Below, one piece after another: positions 9,030 through 16,959 of a stretch of 64,000 nt of DNA. Both the position numbers and the translations under genes were made by a program. The notes under the pieces are model-generated. The model saw only the letters and a list, made by a program, of their open reading frames with translations, had not been told where the DNA came from and did no database searches. Source of the DNA: Holophagales bacterium (GTDB lineage: Bacteria > Acidobacteriota > Thermoanaerobaculia > Multivoradales > Multivoraceae); assembly GCA_009843505.1 (NCBI GenBank), contig VYDI01000047.1, positions 62,001 to 126,000 on the forward strand. The letters are read 5' to 3'. Numbering within the stretch: position 1 is the stretch's first letter; every line of letters starts with the position of its first letter.

Positions 9030-10667
9030 TCAGTTGTACCAGTAGATGTGCTCGTCGTCCGGAGCGTCCGGATCGAGCAGCGTCTTGTCGATGTTGACCG
9101 GGCTCTGGGTGGCCCAGGGCCAGATCGGCGGCGCCTGCTCCTCGTTGTGTGCGGCGAGGAGCTTCTTCAGGGCCGCGACCCGCTCCGGCTCGGAGTCGGC
9201 GAGGTTGTGCTGCTCGGTGGGGTCCTTCTTCATGTTGAAGAGCCATACCCCCCCGGGGGGTTCGCTGATCTGGAGTTTCCAGCCGTCGGCGAGGACGACC
9301 TGATAGTCGCCGGTGCGCCAGAAGAGACGGTCGTGCGGCGCGCCTTCGACTTCACCCAGGACGTGCGGCACCAGGTCGACGCCGTCGATCTTCCGGTCGC
9401 CGGGCAGATCGACTCCCGCCGCGGCCGCCGCGGTCGAGAAGATGTCGAAGCCGTGCACCGGGGCTTCGTAGACCTGGCCTGCGCTGAGACGGGCTGGCCA
9501 CTTCAGGAGGAACGGCACGTGGATGCCGCCCTCGAAGAAGCTGATCTTCCAGCCGCGGAACGGCTCGTTGACGCGCGGCAGGCCGATGTAGGCCGGCGCC
9601 CCGTTGTCGGAGGTGAAGAAGACGAGCGTGTTCTCTTCGAGGCCGTTCTCGCGCAACGCCTCGAGCACCCGGCCCACGCTCCGGTCTAGCGAGCGGACCA
9701 TCGCGGCGTAGACCCGCAGGCGATGCTCCTCGATGTGGGACAGCGCCTCGTAGTCGGCGCGCAGCGCCTGCAGCGGCGTGTGCACCGCCCAGTGCGCCAG
9801 GTAGAGAAGGAAGGGCCGGTCCCTGTTCGCCTCGATGACCTGGACCGCCTGGTCGGTGTAGTAGTCGGTCAGGTACCCGCCAGGCTCGAAGGAAGGACTG
9901 TCGTTGAACGACGCCTCGTAGCGCACGAAGCGCCACAGGAAGCGGTCGATCCCATCGAACTCCTGCTTCGAGTTGACGACGTTCGGGTCGTCCTCGGGCA
10001 GATACAGGCCGCTCCTCATCAGCAGGCTCTCGTCGAAGCCCTGCTCGTGAGCTCGCGTGCCGTCGCCCGTGCCGAGGTGCCACTTGCCGATGTGCACGGT
10101 GTGGTAGCCGGCCGGGTTGAGCAGCTCGGCGAGCGTGATCTCGGACGGCGGCACGCCCTTCTCGTCGATGGGAACCGTCGCCCCTTCCGGGTTGCCGCTC
10201 GTCTGCCGGAGCCTGCCTTCCGTGCTCGAGAGGCGGGGCACCATCGTGGCGAACCCCGGCGGCGTCGGCGTGAACTCGAAACCGAAGCGGGTGCCGTAGC
10301 GGCCGGTCATCAGCGCGGCCCGCGACGGCGCGCAGGTGCCGTTGGCCGAGTAGCCGTTGGCGAAGTGAACGCCGTCACGTGCCAGCGAGTCGATGTGCGG
10401 GGTCGGCACCGTGCCGCCCGCGACGCCGCCGCCGAGCCAGGTCAGGTCGTTCCAGCCGAGGTCGTCGGCGAGGATGACGACGATGTTGGGCGGCCGCTCC
10501 CCGGCGGGCCGTCCTTCGGGATCGGCGCCGGACTGCCAGTCGATCGTCCGGGTCGGACCGATCTCGGCGGGTTGAAACTGTGCTGCCGCGCCCGTGGCGC
10601 CGGCCGCGAAGGCCGCGGCGAGCCCGAGGGCGACCAGGCCGCGTCGCGCGCCGCATCGATTCATCAT
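9030..10667 (-). CDS. Exported arylsulfatase (formylglycine type I)
   Basis: A protein of 545 aa. Signal peptide with Ala-rich h-region ending near AAAQ (residue 30). The N-terminal metal-binding motif is ILADDLGWNDL, and the sulfatase signature is CAPSRAALMTGRYG with Cys112 to be converted to formylglycine (C-x-P-S-R). Later motifs GKWHLG and TSDNGAP are also typical. It hydrolyses sulfate esters, probably periplasmic, with a Ca2+ cofactor. It points outward from the TolB-like gene at 10715. Conversion needs a formylglycine-generating enzyme, which is not in this window. A second, lipoprotein sulfatase is at 19920. Confidence 0.93.
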   Translation of the reverse strand: MMNRCGARRGLVALGLAAAFAAGATGAAAQFQPAEIGPTRTIDWQSGADPEGRPAGERPPNIVVILADDLGWNDLTWLGGGVAGGTVPTPHIDSLARDGVHFANGYSANGTCAPSRAALMTGRYGTRFGFEFTPTPPGFATMVPRLSSTEGRLRQTSGNPEGATVPIDEKGVPPSEITLAELLNPAGYHTVHIGKWHLGTGDGTRAHEQGFDESLLMRSGLYLPEDDPNVVNSKQEFDGIDRFLWRFVRYEASFNDSPSFEPGGYLTDYYTDQAVQVIEANRDRPFLLYLAHWAVHTPLQALRADYEALSHIEEHRLRVYAAMVRSLDRSVGRVLEALRENGLEENTLVFFTSDNGAPAYIGLPRVNEPFRGWKISFFEGGIHVPFLLKWPARLSAGQVYEAPVHGFDIFSTAAAAAGVDLPGDRKIDGVDLVPHVLGEVEGAPHDRLFWRTGDYQVVLADGWKLQISEPPGGVWLFNMKKDPTEQHNLADSEPERVAALKKLLAAHNEEQAPPIWPWATQSPVNIDKTLLDPDAPDDEHIYWYN

Positions 10668-10714
10668 TCTTGTCCTTTCGAGTGGTTGGGGCGGTAGCCT
10701 ACGAGATCAACGCG

Positions 10715-11629
10715 ATGGGTCCCGTTCTCTTCATCTGCCTTCTGTTTGCCGTCACGACTGCAACACATGTGCAGCCAGCGGCGGCACAGAACAACTCCTC
10801 CAGGATCGCCTTCGTATCCAATCAGGACGGCAACCCGGAGATCTACGTCATGAACGAAGGTGGCTCCGACCTGACGCGGCTGACCAACAATCCGGGCTTC
10901 GATGGTGCCCCGACGTGGTCGCCCGACGGCACCCGGATCGCATTCGCATCATCTCGCAACGACAACGCCGACATCTACATCATGAACGCCGACGGCTCCA
11001 ACGTCGTCCGTCTCACCAGCCACGCGGCCAACGACGGCGGCCCCTCCTGGTCGCCCGACGGCTCGATGATCGCCTTCGATTCGAATCGCAGCGGCAGCTC
11101 TCAGGTGTGGCGTACCAACGTCGACGCCGGAAACTGGGGCTACAACCTCACGCAGCTCACCGAAGACCATCCTCTGGGGCGCGTAAACAACTTCGTCGCC
11201 TGGTCGCCCGACGGTTTGTGGATCGCCTTCGAAGCCGACCGTGACCGCGACGACCCGGAGATCTATCTGGCCAACGCCGTCGATGGCACCAACCAGCAGC
11301 GATTGACGTTCACTCGTGCTCTTGACGAGGTCCCCAGTTGGACACCCGATGGCAGGCAGATCGTCTACTCCACCGATCGCGACGGGGCACCGCAGAACGG
11401 CAACTATGAGATCTACATCATGAACGTCGATGGCTCCGACAAGCGCCGTCTGACCACCGCCCCAGGTGCCGACTCCAACCCTTCGGTGTCGGCCGACGGC
11501 ACCCGGATCGCCTTCGATTCTTCGCGCGGCGGAGGGAGGGAGATCTATGTCATGAACCTGGATGGCTCCAATCCGATTCGACTGACGGGCACAGGATCCA
11601 ACAGCAACCCCGCCTGGTCACCGTTCTAG
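10715..11629 (+). CDS. Exported TolB-like PD40/WD40 beta-propeller
   Basis: A protein of 304 aa. Signal peptide FICLLFAVTTATHVQPAAAQ. Five to six repeats carry the PD40 pattern, for example APTWSPDGTRIAFASSRNDN, PSWSPDGSMIAFDSNR and PSWTPDGRQIVYSTDRDG, with D.EIY.MN.DGS..RLT between them. The whole protein is a small propeller, shorter than TolB because it lacks an N-terminal domain. Proteins like this act as periplasmic scaffolds or sensors. Divergent from the sulfatase at 9030 with about 47 bp between the genes. Confidence 0.85.
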   Translation: MGPVLFICLLFAVTTATHVQPAAAQNNSSRIAFVSNQDGNPEIYVMNEGGSDLTRLTNNPGFDGAPTWSPDGTRIAFASSRNDNADIYIMNADGSNVVRLTSHAANDGGPSWSPDGSMIAFDSNRSGSSQVWRTNVDAGNWGYNLTQLTEDHPLGRVNNFVAWSPDGLWIAFEADRDRDDPEIYLANAVDGTNQQRLTFTRALDEVPSWTPDGRQIVYSTDRDGAPQNGNYEIYIMNVDGSDKRRLTTAPGADSNPSVSADGTRIAFDSSRGGGREIYVMNLDGSNPIRLTGTGSNSNPAWSPF

Positions 11630-11700
11630 GCGGGCTCGGGGCTAGAGTAAGACGGATGCCGCTTCCGGCATCCGAATCAGAGAGAGGGAGCGTTCGACCC

Positions 11701-12912
11701 ATGAAGAGAGGCCGACTTGCCTTGCTCGCCCTTGTCACGATGTTCCTGGCCGTTCCGGCGTTTTCCCAGGACGGCGACGAGAACGAGAACGAGAGAGTGA
11801 AGGGCGCGCACGAGAACCAGTCGCCGGAGGCGCGGCAGGACGATCTCGGTATCACGGTTCCCGTGCCGACGAGCCACCCGGGCCGCCGCTACCCGGCGGA
11901 ACACGAGTTCCCGACCGGCCCGGCCATCGGCGAGCGCCTGCCCGAGTTCGAGTTGCCGAACCAGGACGGCGAGTTGGTCGACTTCCACGCGGACCGGGGC
12001 GACTCGAAGGCGGTCGTCGTCTTCTATCGCTCCGCCGTCTGGTGACCGTACTGCCGCACGCAGCTGGTCGAGCTGCAAGACAACCTGGAACTCTTCGACG
12101 CCGAGGACATCAAGGTCTACGGCATCAGCTACGACACGCAGGAGCAACTGAAGACCTTTGCGGAGGATCGGGGCGTCACCTACGACCTGCTCTCCGATGC
12201 CGACTCCGCGGTCATCAAGCGCTTCGGCATTCTGAACACGACGATCGATCCCGACGCGGATGTGCTCAACCGGGCGACCCAGAAGGGCTTCTACGGCATT
12301 CCCTTCCCGGGCGTCTACGTCACTGACCGTGACGGCCAGGTGACGGAGAAGTTCTTCCACCGTCACTACGCGACACGCACTTCGGCCGGGACCATTCGCG
12401 ACAGCGCGATCGGCCGCATCCTCGCCAAGCACGAGGTTCCGGCCGCCGAACTAGGCGACGAGCACGTCGAGGTCTCCGTCTTCCTCGCCGACGAGGCGCT
12501 CAAGTTCGAGTACACGAGCACGCTCCATGTGCGGTTCGAGGTCGCCGACGGTTACCACATCTACGCGGAACCCCTGCCCGACGGCTTCATCGCGTCCACG
12601 GCGACCGTCGTACCGACAAAGGGGGTGAGGCTCGGCGAGCCGGTCTACCCGGCGACCTCCGAGCGCGAGTTCCCCCAGCTCGGCGTGACGCTCAACGTCT
12701 ACGAGGAAGGCACGACCGACATCGCCATCCCGATCGCCCTGAACGCCGAGATTCTGAACTGGCCGATTCAGGACAAGCCGACCGAGATCGAGATCCCGGT
12801 CGACGTCGTCTACCAGGCCTGCAGCGAGACGGTCTGCTACGTGCCGAAGGAAGAGACGGTCGTGCTCAAGGCGCCGATCGAACCGCTCGTGATGCCGGGT
12901 CGCCGCAGATAG
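11701..12912 (+). CDS. Putative selenoprotein: AhpC/TSA-type redoxin fused to DsbD-alpha-like domain, UGA read as Sec
   Basis: The ATG at 11701 opens a signal peptide (LALLALVTMFLAVPAFSQ), then a redoxin domain (PAIGERLPEFELPNQDGELV, AVVVFYRSAVW). An in-frame TGA at 12043-12045 follows, after which the same frame continues PYCRTQLVELQDNLELF, IKVYGISYDTQEQLKTFAED, to a stop at 12912. Reading TGA as selenocysteine gives 403 aa with U115 in a UPYC redox motif, replacing the usual CxxC. The C-terminal third (VYQACSETVCYVP) resembles DsbD N-terminal/alpha domains. A hairpin with a GGTC loop sits about 20 bases after the TGA. Likely a periplasmic or membrane-side thiol peroxidase or disulfide reductase. 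Sec insertion factors (SelA, SelB, SelC, SelD) are outside the window. The alternative is a nonsense-mutated Cys form. Confidence 0.75.
12046..12080 (+). promoter_or_regulatory. Candidate bacterial SECIS hairpin
   Basis: Directly after the in-frame TGA the RNA can form GCAGCT-GGTCG-AGCTGC (12060-12076), a perfect 6-bp stem with a loop starting GGUC. About 20 bases separate the TGA from the loop, close to the spacing in E. coli fdhF, whose apical loop is also GGUC. This supports recoding rather than termination. The lower stem is weak. Confidence 0.6.
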
Positions 12913-12964
12913 CCGCCGGCCAATCACCACCTCCGACTCGATGTCGGGCAGCACGGAGCCAACC

Positions 12965-13876
12965 ATGAAGTTTCCACTTGCCGTTGTCTCGTGCCTGCTC
13001 GGCGCCCTGTCGCTCGGGGCCGGCGGTGCCGCGGTGGCGCAGGACGCACCGCGGACCGAGTTGGGTGCACGTCTCGTCGAGCACCATGGCGACGAGACCT
13101 TCCTCCGCCTGGAGGACGTGAAGCTCCGGGAGAGAGTCGCCTACCCGGACGGGGCAACGTTCGGCGCACTGAAGACGCCGGCGGGCGCCTACCAGGCCTA
13201 TCTCTCCACGCTGGCCGCGGTCGAGGAGGAGGCCGGTGTCAAGACCCTGCTCGTCAACAGCGTGTTGAGAAGCAACAGGGTACGCCCCGACGTTCACTGG
13301 ACGCGCTGCGACTGGGACATCGTCGTGGTGAAGCACTATCCGAGCTGGCGTGCCTGGGAGAAGGTCGAGGGCAGCGGGTTGCGGAAGGCGGCGTACGTCC
13401 ATCGTGAGGCGGCCGTGGCGAACGATCACGTTGTGGTGGCCGTGCCCCGGATTGTCAGAGCGACGCGACAGTCGCGCCCTGACGATCCCACCGACACGAT
13501 GATCTACATCATGAACCACCTTGAGCTTCGCGAGCAGGCACGGTACGCCGACGGCTCGTACCCCGGATCAACCGGCATCGAGGCTTACGAGCGCTACAAG
13601 GGCGGTGGCCCGCTGGCCAACGTGCCCCGTGAACTCATCATCATCGCCGAAGTGCCCGCCGCCCTGAACTCTGCCGACGCTCACTGGACGCGCCTCAACA
13701 TCGTGCGCTACCCCAGCCTGCGCGAAGTCGTAGAGCTGACCCGGCCGAGCGATCATCCCGAAAGCTGGTGGATGATGCACGAGCACAAGGAAGCGGCGGC
13801 GGCTCGTCACTGCGGCCCGATCACGGTGCCGACTTTGCCCGAGTCGAGTGTGGATTCCGCGTCGAGAGAACCCTGA
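12965..13876 (+). CDS. Exported protein with duplicated DUF1330/dimeric-barrel-like halves
   Basis: About 303 aa. Signal peptide MKFPLAVVSCLLGALSLGAGG. I do not recognise the family with confidence. The two halves share a motif: DVHWTRCDWDIVVVKHYPSW and DAHWTRLNIVRYPSLREVVE. The sequence around each (sheet, short helix, IVxYPSxxxxxE) is reminiscent of ferredoxin-like alpha/beta barrels such as DUF1330, here in tandem. No catalytic residues can be assigned. It lies between the selenoprotein gene and the GST of the aromatic cluster. Confidence 0.7.
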   Translation: MKFPLAVVSCLLGALSLGAGGAAVAQDAPRTELGARLVEHHGDETFLRLEDVKLRERVAYPDGATFGALKTPAGAYQAYLSTLAAVEEEAGVKTLLVNSVLRSNRVRPDVHWTRCDWDIVVVKHYPSWRAWEKVEGSGLRKAAYVHREAAVANDHVVVAVPRIVRATRQSRPDDPTDTMIYIMNHLELREQARYADGSYPGSTGIEAYERYKGGGPLANVPRELIIIAEVPAALNSADAHWTRLNIVRYPSLREVVELTRPSDHPESWWMMHEHKEAAAARHCGPITVPTLPESSVDSASREP

Positions 13877-13918
13877 CTACACCCGAGTACCCGGCGACGC
13901 GAAGGAGACCAAGTCAAG

Positions 13919-14608
13919 ATGAGCCTGATCCTCTACGGAGCCCACCTCTCTCCCTTCGTTCGGAAGGCGGATGCCCTGCTACGTGAGAAGGGGGCGCCTT
14001 TCGAGCTCGAGAGCGTCAACATCATGCCGATGCCCGACTGGTTCAAGGAAATCAGTCCGGCGCGCCGGATTCCGGTGTTGCGCGATACGGACGTCGGCGA
14101 GGAAGGTCCTGCCGGCACGATCCCCGATTCGTCCGCGATCTGCGCCTACGTCGAGCAGAAGTTCCCGGAGCCTGCGTTCTATCCTGCGGATCCCTACGAA
14201 CGCGGCCGTGCGGTCTGGCTGGAGGAGTACTGCGACACCGAGCTGGCGATGGCGATCGGCCTCGGGATCTTCCGCCCGATCCAGTTCAAACGGTTCATGG
14301 GCGAGGAGCCCGATGTGGACACGGCCAGGAAGACGTATGAGGAACGGCTTCCGCGGCGCCTGGACTATCTCGAGGGCGAGGTCGGTGACGGACCGTTCCT
14401 GGTTGGAGACGCGCTCACGATCGCGGACATCTCGCTCGCGTGTCAGATCGCTCAGTTCGAGTTCGTCGCCGGGCCGCTCGACGCGTCGCGGTGGCCCGGA
14501 GTGGCCGGCCTCGTCGAGCGTTTGACAGGGCGGGACAGCTTCCAGCCGTGCCTCACGATCTGCCGGAAGATCGTGAAGCAGGAGCCCATCGATCTGAGCG
14601 CGGCTTGA
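13919..14608 (+). CDS. Glutathione S-transferase family protein
   Basis: A protein of 229 aa. N-terminal thioredoxin-like GST domain (LILYGAHLSPFVRKADALLR, RRIPVLRD, IPDSSAICAYVEQKFP) and C-terminal helical domain (DYLEGEVGDGPFLVGDALTIADISLACQI). It is cytoplasmic. Next to homogentisate 1,2-dioxygenase, it may serve as a maleylacetoacetate isomerase, the glutathione-dependent step after ring cleavage. That assignment is from context; the zeta-class SSCxW-type motif is not clearly present (SPFVRK instead), so another conjugation role is possible. Confidence 0.85.
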   Translation: MSLILYGAHLSPFVRKADALLREKGAPFELESVNIMPMPDWFKEISPARRIPVLRDTDVGEEGPAGTIPDSSAICAYVEQKFPEPAFYPADPYERGRAVWLEEYCDTELAMAIGLGIFRPIQFKRFMGEEPDVDTARKTYEERLPRRLDYLEGEVGDGPFLVGDALTIADISLACQIAQFEFVAGPLDASRWPGVAGLVERLTGRDSFQPCLTICRKIVKQEPIDLSAA

Positions 14609-14665
14609 TCGGCGAGTAGCTAGAATCCCTGTAGCCGAAGTACGGCGAGAGGGAGCGTTCGACCC

Positions 14666-16009
14666 ATGACGGGACGCCACATCGTCCAGGCCGAAACCCC
14701 CTGCGGGACGACACCGGGTTACATGCCCGGGTTCGGCAACGACTTCGAGACCGAAGCGCTGCCGGGCGCGCTGCCGCAGGGCCAGAACAGCCCGCAGCGC
14801 TGCGCCTACGGCCTCTACGCGGAGCAACTCTCGGGGACGCCGTTCACGGCGCCCCAGGGCGAGAACGAGCGGACCTGGTGCTACCGGATCCGCCCCTCGG
14901 TCAGGCACACGTCGCGCTTTCGGCGCATCGATCTGCCGTACTGGCGTTCGGCGCCCCACATCGTCGACGACGTCGTCTCGCTCGGCCAGTACCGCTGGGA
15001 CCCGGTGCCCCACACGGCGGAGGCGCTGACCTTCCTCAGCGGCATGCGCACGATGACGACCGCCGGTGACGTGAACACCCAGGTCGGGATGGCCGCCCAC
15101 ATCTATCTCGCCACCGAGAGCATGGTCGACGAGTACTTCTACTCGGCCGACTCGGAGATGCTGGTCGTGCCGCAGGAGGGACGCCTCGTCTTCTGGACGG
15201 AACTCGGCCGGATCGACCTGGAGCCGCGCGAGGTAGCGATCCTGCCTCGCGGCATGGTCTTTCGCGTCGAGGTCGCGGACGGCCCCGCCCGGGGCTTCGT
15301 GTGCGAGAACTACGGCGCGAAGTTCCGCCTGCCCAACCGCGGACCGATCGGCGCCAACTGCCTCGCCAATCCCCGCGACTTCAAGACCCCCGTCGCGGCG
15401 TTCGAGGATCGCGAGGTCCCGTCACGGCTGGTGGTCAAGTGGTGCGGCCGCTTTCACGCGTCGGACATCGGGCAGTCGCCGCTCGACATCGTCGCCTGGC
15501 ACGGCAACTACGCGCCTTCGAAGTACGGCCTGGAGGCCTTCGCGCCGGTCGGCGCGATCCTCTTCGACCACCCCGATCCGTCGATCTTCACGGTCCTGAC
15601 CGCGCCGTCGGGTGTGCCCGGCACCGCCAACATCGACTTCGTGCTCTTCCGCGATCGCTGGAGCGTCGCGGAGCACACCTTCCGGCCGCCCTGGTACCAC
15701 AAGAACATCATGTCGGAGCTGATGGGCAACATCTACGGCATCTACGACGCCAAGCCGGAGGGCTTCGTGCCGGGCGGCCTGTCGCTGCACAACATGATGC
15801 TGCCCCACGGCCCCGACGCGGACGCCTTCGAGGCCGCGACGTCGGCCGAACTCGCGCCGAAGAAGCTCGAGAACACGATGAGCTTCATGTTCGAGACCCG
15901 CTTTCCGCAGCACCTCACCGAGTTCGCGGCCCGGGAGGCGCCGCTCCAGGACGACTACACGGACTGCTGGACGGGGCTCGAGAAGCGCTTCGACCCGGGC
16001 GACGGCTGA
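14666..16009 (+). CDS. hmgA: Homogentisate 1,2-dioxygenase
   Basis: A protein of 447 aa, the expected length. Family hallmarks: [26 protein letters not shown] near the N-terminus, [24 protein letters not shown], and the Fe(II)-ligand region [18 protein letters not shown] with [10 protein letters not shown] further on. It cleaves homogentisate to maleylacetoacetate, the central step of tyrosine, phenylacetate and hydroxyphenylacetate breakdown. The leader shares a 17-plus-base identical block (GAGGGAGCGTTCGACCC) with the selenoprotein gene. It overlaps the MBL-fold gene by a TGATG junction, so they are cotranslated. Confidence 0.95.
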   Translation: MTGRHIVQAETPCGTTPGYMPGFGNDFETEALPGALPQGQNSPQRCAYGLYAEQLSGTPFTAPQGENERTWCYRIRPSVRHTSRFRRIDLPYWRSAPHIVDDVVSLGQYRWDPVPHTAEALTFLSGMRTMTTAGDVNTQVGMAAHIYLATESMVDEYFYSADSEMLVVPQEGRLVFWTELGRIDLEPREVAILPRGMVFRVEVADGPARGFVCENYGAKFRLPNRGPIGANCLANPRDFKTPVAAFEDREVPSRLVVKWCGRFHASDIGQSPLDIVAWHGNYAPSKYGLEAFAPVGAILFDHPDPSIFTVLTAPSGVPGTANIDFVLFRDRWSVAEHTFRPPWYHKNIMSELMGNIYGIYDAKPEGFVPGGLSLHNMMLPHGPDADAFEAATSAELAPKKLENTMSFMFETRFPQHLTEFAAREAPLQDDYTDCWTGLEKRFDPGDG

Positions 16010-16959
16010 TGGCGAGGGCGTTCGCGTCGGCGGGGGACCTCGCCGAGAAGCAGATCAGCTTCACCGAGGTCGGCGAGGGACTCTGGGCCTTCACGGCGGA
16101 GGGCGACCCCAACTCCGGCGTGATCATCGGCGACGACCGCGTCATGGTGGTCGAGGCGCAAGCGACGCCGCTGCTCGCGAACAAGGTGATCGAGAAGGTG
16201 CGCTCCGTGACCGACAAGCCGATCACGCACCTGGTCCTCACGCACTACCACGCGGTGCGGGTGCTCGGGGCGTCGGCCTTCGACGCGCAGCAGGTCATCA
16301 TGTCCGACGCCGCCCGCTCGATGGTCGCCGAGCGCGGCCAGGAGGACTGGGACAGCGAGTTCCAGCGCATGCCGCGCCTGTTCGAAGGGCACGAGTCGAT
16401 CCCCGGCCTGACCTGGCCGACCACGACCTTCTCGGGCCGGATGACGGTCTACCTCGGCAAGCGCCGGGTCGACATTCTGCAGCTGGGCCGCGCCCACACC
16501 GCCGGCGACGCCGTCATCCGGGTGCCGGACGAGCAGGTGCTCTTCACCGGCGACATCGTGGAGTACCACTCGGCCTGCTACTGCGGCGACGGGCACTTCC
16601 TCGACTGGGGCGGGACGCTCGACCGGATCGCCTCCTTCCGGCCGAGCGCGATCGCGCCCGGCCGCGGCGACGCGCTGGTGGGAGAGCAGATGGTCGCCGC
16701 GGCGATCGAGAGCACGCGCGACTTCGTCGACTCGACCTACGGGCCGACGGCGCGTGTCGCGGCCCGGGGCGGGACGCTCAAGGAGGCCTTCGAGGTCACC
16801 CGGGCGGTCTGCGATCCGAAGTTCTCCGACTACGCGATCTACGAGCACTGCCTGCCCTTCAACGTCGCGCGGGCATACGACGAGGCGCGGGGGATCGACA
16901 CGCCGCGCATCTGGACCGCGCAGCGCGACCTCGAGATGTGGGCGGCGCTGCAGGATTGA
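16009..16959 (+). CDS. MBL-fold protein with altered metal-site motif
   Basis: A protein of 316 aa; the ATG overlaps the hmgA stop. Metallo-beta-lactamase-fold features: DDRVMVVEAQATP, ITHLVLTHYHAVR, LQLGRAHTAGD, VLFTGDIVE. The canonical HxHxDH is HYHAVR here, so the Asp and third His of the motif are absent; the later His (RAHTAGD) and Asp (TGDIVE) remain. It may bind a single metal or be non-hydrolytic. Its tight coupling with homogentisate dioxygenase and the flavin hydroxylase points to a role in the same aromatic pathway, but no activity can be assigned. Confidence 0.85.
   Translation: MARAFASAGDLAEKQISFTEVGEGLWAFTAEGDPNSGVIIGDDRVMVVEAQATPLLANKVIEKVRSVTDKPITHLVLTHYHAVRVLGASAFDAQQVIMSDAARSMVAERGQEDWDSEFQRMPRLFEGHESIPGLTWPTTTFSGRMTVYLGKRRVDILQLGRAHTAGDAVIRVPDEQVLFTGDIVEYHSACYCGDGHFLDWGGTLDRIASFRPSAIAPGRGDALVGEQMVAAAIESTRDFVDSTYGPTARVAARGGTLKEAFEVTRAVCDPKFSDYAIYEHCLPFNVARAYDEARGIDTPRIWTAQRDLEMWAALQD

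Noticed and set aside
12043-12045. TGA taken as a true stop making two separate genes or a pseudogene
   Set aside because: The same frame continues a redoxin domain without any other defect, TGA sits at the redox Cys position and a SECIS-like hairpin follows; recoding is the better explanation.
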